Assembly (NCBI RefSeq): GCF_005876835.1
Contig: NZ_PPSW01000012.1
Location: 124,001 to 188,000 of the forward strand
Reading direction: 5' to 3'
DNA from: Pseudoalteromonas phenolica
GTDB taxonomy: Bacteria > Pseudomonadota > Gammaproteobacteria > Enterobacterales > Alteromonadaceae
Length of the DNA: 64,000 nt
The notes under the pieces were generated by a model. It made no database searches. It saw only the letters and a program-made list of their open reading frames with translations, and had not been told where the DNA came from. Below, piece by piece: positions 60,605-64,000 of the stretch. Positions within the stretch are counted from its first letter, which is position 1, and every line of letters starts with the position of its first letter. A program made the position numbers and the translations under genes.

Positions 60605-61719
60605 GGCGCACCTATACGGGCTAACAGCGCATGATATTTAGGTGTTCGATGCAAAGATAAATGGCTCAAACTAACTTGGACTAAATAGTCTAAAAACTGG
60701 GTGTACGAAACTTTGAGTTCTTGTAAACCCATTGCAACTAAGCTGCCTGTGCCATTATGTACAGCCCCTAGATCAGGTTTGGGGTTTGCTTCAAGAACGC
60801 ATAACTGTCCCTTTGAATCCATTCTCAAATCGAGCCTAAACAAGCCATATAAGTTCAAAACAGAAAAGAGCTTTCTGCAATAAGCTGTCACCGTCTCATT
60901 AAGGTGCGCTTGTTGCTCATCAGATAATGTAATGATGGAGTCCGTACCGATTGGCTTGATATCCATTGACGTAAATATACGATTGCCTGGCCCTAAATTG
61001 CGCTGATAAATACCAAAACAAGTGGGCGAAGCCAGTTCCCCCATGGTTGGGATCACCGAAGCACAATATTCGTCTCCTGATAAAAACTGCTCAATTAAAA
61101 CGGCACTTTGTGTGTGTGAATAAACCTGCTGACAAACCTCATTTAATTCGCGCAAAGAGTTTACTAAATGCACATGGTTAGATGCCCGCCCCGATACAGG
61201 TTTAACAATGAGTTTAGCATCGCCAAAGAAGTGAAGTTTGTTATGCCTGAGCACCAATTCTTCAGCCGTATTTGGCTTTTCAGGATGCCAAAGCACATAC
61301 TCCGCAGTAGGAATAGCAAGTTGCTGTAACAGCTTTTTAAACAAAAACTTATTATCCATAAGCGCGGCATTAAGCGGCGTATGCCCAACATAAGGGATCC
61401 CCAAGCTTTCTAACAGCGCGGCACCATGACAACACGGATCAGCTCCTTGCATCCCCCCCGTATTTAGCCAAGCAAAGTCGATTTTATTTTCAGCTAACTG
61501 CCTAGCTAAATGCTGATCATCGGCCAAGCAAATAACATGACTAAATCCTGCTTGCTCTAGACCCTCCTTGATATCATTGGCCACCTTTTGATAGCTTTTC
61601 CAACTACGAGTGTTATAACTTCGATAGATCACTGAACCTACTTGTGCAGGATCAGCAGAATAAATCACCGCAATACGCCCATTTAACTTCAATGTATTCA
61701 GTGCCGTATTTACAGACAT
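60595..61719 (-). CDS. ATP-grasp ligase of the D-Ala-D-Ala ligase type
   Basis: 374 residues. An N-terminal preATP-grasp domain contains FAWLNTGGMQGADPCCHGAA and LGIPYVGHTPLNAALMDNKF. The ATP-grasp fold follows, with LIVKPVSGRASNHVHLV, VLIEQFLSGDEYCASVIP and the metal site LFRLDLRMDSKGQLCVLEAN, PKPDLG. It should join a carboxylate to an amine using ATP. No mur genes are near, so a cell-wall role is unlikely; a specialised dipeptide or aminoacyl product is more plausible. ATG 61719 has AAGGA 9 nt upstream. It is the second gene of the operon. Confidence 0.8.
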   Translation of the reverse strand: MSVNTALNTLKLNGRIAVIYSADPAQVGSVIYRSYNTRSWKSYQKVANDIKEGLEQAGFSHVICLADDQHLARQLAENKIDFAWLNTGGMQGADPCCHGAALLESLGIPYVGHTPLNAALMDNKFLFKKLLQQLAIPTAEYVLWHPEKPNTAEELVLRHNKLHFFGDAKLIVKPVSGRASNHVHLVNSLRELNEVCQQVYSHTQSAVLIEQFLSGDEYCASVIPTMGELASPTCFGIYQRNLGPGNRIFTSMDIKPIGTDSIITLSDEQQAHLNETVTAYCRKLFSVLNLYGLFRLDLRMDSKGQLCVLEANPKPDLGAVHNGTGSLVAMGLQELKVSYTQFLDYLVQVSLSHLSLHRTPKYHALLARIGAPCQ

Positions 61720-61731
61720 CGCCTTCACTCC

Positions 61732-62364
61732 TTAAAACTGCCAAGCCAAACCTAATACATGACTGTATTCTCCGGTTTTACTTTTTCGTCTTAACAAGTA
61801 GCTGACTTGCGCGCCCATCAAAGCATCTTTTAAAGTGAAAGCAAAAGGCACAAGACGGTATTCAGTAAGCTGATAGTCTTCATCTAAAATCCATTCTTGG
61901 CGAATATGAAAGCGCTTAATGTGAACGAAAGGTGTATCTTTATCTGCACTTACTCTGATGCGATAGCGACCATTGGTTTCGCTGTCTTTTTCGATATATT
62001 CAACGCGATTGCGTAAACCAAAGTGCCAGCCACTGGCGAGTTTTCCTGATGAAAACGATGCTTCTAATTCTAAGCGTTGTAACTGGTCATCACCTGAGGT
62101 GTTATACAAGCGAATGAACTTACCTGCTGTAGCGACTTTCACATGTTCGTTAAGCTTGTAACTCAACTTGGGCCCGGCAAAAAAACCGCTCAAGTCATCT
62201 ACTCCATTTTGAGTTCTCAATTCGGTGTAAAATGAACTTGAAACCCTCCCTTGTTTAAAAAGCGTCTTATTTGCCGACACCCATAATTGCTGATCTTCTG
62301 CATTTATCTTTGCTGCGAACAACCCGCATGTCACAAACAACAACGACCATAAAACCTGTTTCAT
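61732..62364 (-). CDS. DUF2490-like outer-membrane protein
   Basis: 210 residues with a signal peptide (cleavage near KINA). Beta-strand pattern throughout (FFAGPKLSYKLNEHVKVATA, WHFGLRNRVEYIEK, YSHVLGLAWQF), ending in Phe. The pattern fits DUF2490, a barrel family of unknown role. It is the first gene of the seven-gene operon, 12 nt before the ligase gene, and probably sits close to the promoter. The 268-bp gap upstream contains hairpins but no clear promoter. Confidence 0.75.
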   Translation of the reverse strand: MKQVLWSLLFVTCGLFAAKINAEDQQLWVSANKTLFKQGRVSSSFYTELRTQNGVDDLSGFFAGPKLSYKLNEHVKVATAGKFIRLYNTSGDDQLQRLELEASFSSGKLASGWHFGLRNRVEYIEKDSETNGRYRIRVSADKDTPFVHIKRFHIRQEWILDEDYQLTEYRLVPFAFTLKDALMGAQVSYLLRRKSKTGEYSHVLGLAWQF

Positions 62365-62602
62365 AAATATCCTCTTTAATCTAATTTATGTGTTTTGAAA
62401 CAGCCTTAGTATGTTGTCTTAAAGAAGTGTTTAATCGGTGGAATGAGTTGTAAAATCAGGGGGTTATATTTAACTGAGTGGTATTGATAAGACGCGAAGT
62501 AAATTCGCTGCTACCGAAATTTATTTTTATTTGGGACTAAATAACCTTAGGTAGTACCGACTTCATGTCGGGTTATAGTTGAATTTAAAAAATGAGCTTA
62601 CA

Positions 62603-62625
62603 GCTACCGACATATACTCGGTAGC
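62603..62625. terminator. Hairpin after the zinc-ribbon gene
   Basis: GCTACCGA (62603-62610) and TCGGTAGC (62618-62625) form a perfect stem 8 nt beyond the zinc-ribbon stop. A related hairpin, CCGAC-TTCAT-GTCGG, lies at 62557-62571 and a shorter GCGAA/TTCGC one near 62495. The CTACCGA motif recurs, which suggests a dispersed repeat; no strong T run follows. Confidence 0.45.
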
Positions 62626-62632
62626 ATAGATA

Positions 62633-62869
62633 TTAAGCCAAACTCGGTGTGTTACCTGCATCTTGCAATGACGCAGTCACATGTTGATAGTTTTGATACG
62701 CTGTTAAACCACGTTCAAATACATTCGCGCTTTGCGGCTTTAAAGAGAGCTCACTCTTACAGCAGCTACATGTAAAAGATTTACCCTGCAGCAATAAATT
62801 AGGCTCAATCACAATAGGGCTTTTACGCCCTTCTGATTCACAATATGGACAATCAATTATTGTACTCAT
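62633..62869 (-). CDS. Small zinc-ribbon protein
   Basis: 78 residues. CPYCESEGRK near the N-terminus and FTCSCCKSELSL form a four-Cys zinc ribbon. The start overlaps the stop of the DUF2589 gene in TAATG, so the two are translationally coupled. Function unknown; probably an accessory of the DUF2589 protein. Confidence 0.72.
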   Translation of the reverse strand: MSTIIDCPYCESEGRKSPIVIEPNLLLQGKSFTCSCCKSELSLKPQSANVFERGLTAYQNYQHVTASLQDAGNTPSLA

Positions 62870-63576
62870 TAGTTGTTTTTACCTCCTGAGGCATCGGCTT
62901 TAGTACCATCACCACTGATGATCACAGGCGAAATGTTGTCTGTATACGCTTTAATGATCACCCCAACTCCTTCGGGTAGAGGCAACTGACCTGCATGTAC
63001 TTTGACATCGTAAGTCGCTTTGTTGCTCTTATTATATTTTTCAGTCTCACTATTTTTACTTTCATTCGAATATGACACTGAGCCTGAGACTTCTGTAGAG
63101 CCTAAGCCGTAATTCAGCTTCTGAGTAAACGATGCTTCTGCGCCGACCGACTGACTTTGCTCATTGCTTTTCTCATGAGAAAAGCTCGATTTAACTTCCA
63201 TATTAAAATGAATGTTCACGTCATCAACCGCAAGCGCATTTAAAGGAAGTAAGGTCAGTAATGGCAAATGAATTTCTGACTCAACCGATGACTGCTTAGT
63301 TGAAATGTCACCCTCTTTGTTGCTGGTTGTTAGCACTGGACGAGTGAGTTTTAGTGTCACCATAATCGGCTCAAGCGAACCTTCTTTACCTGCGTCGTCA
63401 CCCTGTGCAGACTTTTTATTAAAGCAAGTATCTAACATAAACTGTACTTGCGTCATCGCCATTTTATGGTTGGCCTGTGCAGCCGCCATTAATGGCCCGC
63501 CAATTAAGTCTTTCATTGGCAAACCGCTGAATTGTTGCGCCATCGACAGCAGCGCAGGCCCTTGATTTACACTCAT
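62869..63576 (-). CDS. DUF2589-family protein
   Basis: 235 residues, no signal peptide. The N-terminus (LIGGPLMAAAQANHKMAMTQ) and the strand EIHLPLLTLLPLNALAVDDV, then HFNMEVKSSF, fit DUF2589, whose function is unknown. The middle is a polar Ser/Glu/Lys-rich region and the end is Gly/Asn-rich. It has AAAGGAAAA before the start and is divergent from a second DUF2589-like gene, so both may respond to the same signal from the 172-bp gap between them. Confidence 0.8.
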   Translation of the reverse strand: MSVNQGPALLSMAQQFSGLPMKDLIGGPLMAAAQANHKMAMTQVQFMLDTCFNKKSAQGDDAGKEGSLEPIMVTLKLTRPVLTTSNKEGDISTKQSSVESEIHLPLLTLLPLNALAVDDVNIHFNMEVKSSFSHEKSNEQSQSVGAEASFTQKLNYGLGSTEVSGSVSYSNESKNSETEKYNKSNKATYDVKVHAGQLPLPEGVGVIIKAYTDNISPVIISGDGTKADASGGKNN

Positions 63577-63748
63577 GGTATTTTCCTTTCGTTATGTATG
63601 AGCATATAAGGTTAAAGGCTTTTAAATTTGAACAATCGTGTAAAACAGGTTTCTACTCAGGCAATTTTACGCCTTGAGATCCGAGTTCTGCCCGAGTTTT
63701 GAGATGATTAAATCGCTATTGTGTGAAAAATTTTAACTGGACCTGCAT

Positions 63749-64000
63749 ATGATCAACCTACAAGAATTCGTTCAAACTATACACACTGCCACTGCCGCTG
63801 CGGGCGAAGCATTAATACAAAAAAACCTCGGCCTCATTGACCAGTTTTTTGAGCCTGTTGAAGATGAGCCTGAACAATCAGCATCAGGTAATAGCCGAAA
63901 AGCTGCAATTAATTCGCGCACTGAAGCACAAACACTCAATGAAGAGCCTCCGGTGCAGGTAATGAAACCACGTATGGTCGCGGTGCAATATCCAAAAACT
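63749..64000 (+). CDS. DUF2589-like protein, 3' end outside window
   Basis: The first 84 codons are visible. INLQEFVQTIHTATAAAGEA, LIQKNLGLIDQFF resembles the N-terminal helical part I associate with DUF2589 proteins; the Glu/Pro-rich linker that follows leads to VMKPRMVAVQYPKT at the edge. It starts at ATG 63749 and is divergent from the DUF2589 gene at 63576. The call depends on the missing 3' part. Confidence 0.55.
   Translation, partial: MINLQEFVQTIHTATAAAGEALIQKNLGLIDQFFEPVEDEPEQSASGNSRKAAINSRTEAQTLNEEPPVQVMKPRMVAVQYPKT

Noticed and set aside
54234..62364. Antibiotic resistance by a vancomycin-type D-Ala ligase
   Set aside because: No vanH, vanX or vanS/R-like genes are present and the ligase lacks any clear cell-wall context.

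Overview
The window looks like chromosome from a marine gammaproteobacterium of the Alteromonadales, most like Pseudoalteromonas. The evidence is a moderately AT-rich composition, secreted proteins with GlyGly-CTERM-like tails (Gly/Ser, hydrophobic helix, Arg cluster), a large TonB-dependent receptor of the Xanthomonas/Caulobacter type, an S46 dipeptidyl peptidase, an M3 peptidase and a SdaC-type transporter. No rRNA, tRNA, CRISPR array, transposase or prophage was seen. The genus is an inference.

Layout. 1-12 kb is mostly housekeeping and secreted genes: a 5'-truncated M28 peptidase, a DUF6671-like protein, a Sua5-type TsaC, a two-gene secreted repeat-protein unit, a LysR regulator, a large membrane HD-GYP phosphodiesterase carrying a solute-binding domain, an alpha/beta hydrolase and a DCC-family protein. 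13-26 kb, all on the minus strand, is a coherent catabolic locus: TonB receptor, DSD1-like PLP enzyme, RpiR regulator, D-aminoacylase-type deacylase, RidA, sodium symporter, KDG kinase, GH20 hexosaminidase and an SMP-30-type putative lactonase. Together these match a route for oxidised chitin ends (N-acetylglucosaminic acid) through glucosaminate to 2-keto-3-deoxygluconate (KDG) and KDG-6-phosphate. 26-38 kb holds an S46 peptidase, GTP cyclohydrolase IB (folE2) sharing an intergenic Zur-like box with a divergent lipoprotein nuclease/phosphatase, an M3 peptidase, several transporters, a secreted cyclophilin and a divergent LspA. 38.9-43.9 kb is a metalloprotease - lipoprotein - response regulator - histidine kinase unit.

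The accessory part runs from 44 kb to the end. 44.3-49.3 kb is an R-body (Reb) locus: a regulator that fuses a catalytically dead NtrC-like AAA+ domain to an AraC DNA-binding domain, followed by ten small genes including four clear RebB paralogues, further RebB-like proteins and two other small families present as paralogous pairs. One 58-residue RebB-like gene is easy to miss. Terminator-like hairpins separate several of these genes. A 162-bp MITE-like repeat lies inside the locus, with an inverted copy directly in front of a cupin gene at 50.45 kb. 54.2-62.4 kb is a tight minus-strand operon of seven genes that I cannot assign to a known system: an outer-membrane DUF2490 protein, an ATP-grasp ligase, an MFS transporter fused to a membrane sensor-like N-terminal half, an orphan TrpX-type binding protein, a coiled-coil membrane protein, an outer-membrane barrel protein and a small protein with His and Asn-Cys motifs. 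The window ends in a Zn-ribbon/DUF2589 pair divergent from a second, partial DUF2589-like gene.

All functions come from reading motifs and from memory of families. No search was run, and coordinates of starts were chosen by visible ribosome-binding sites.
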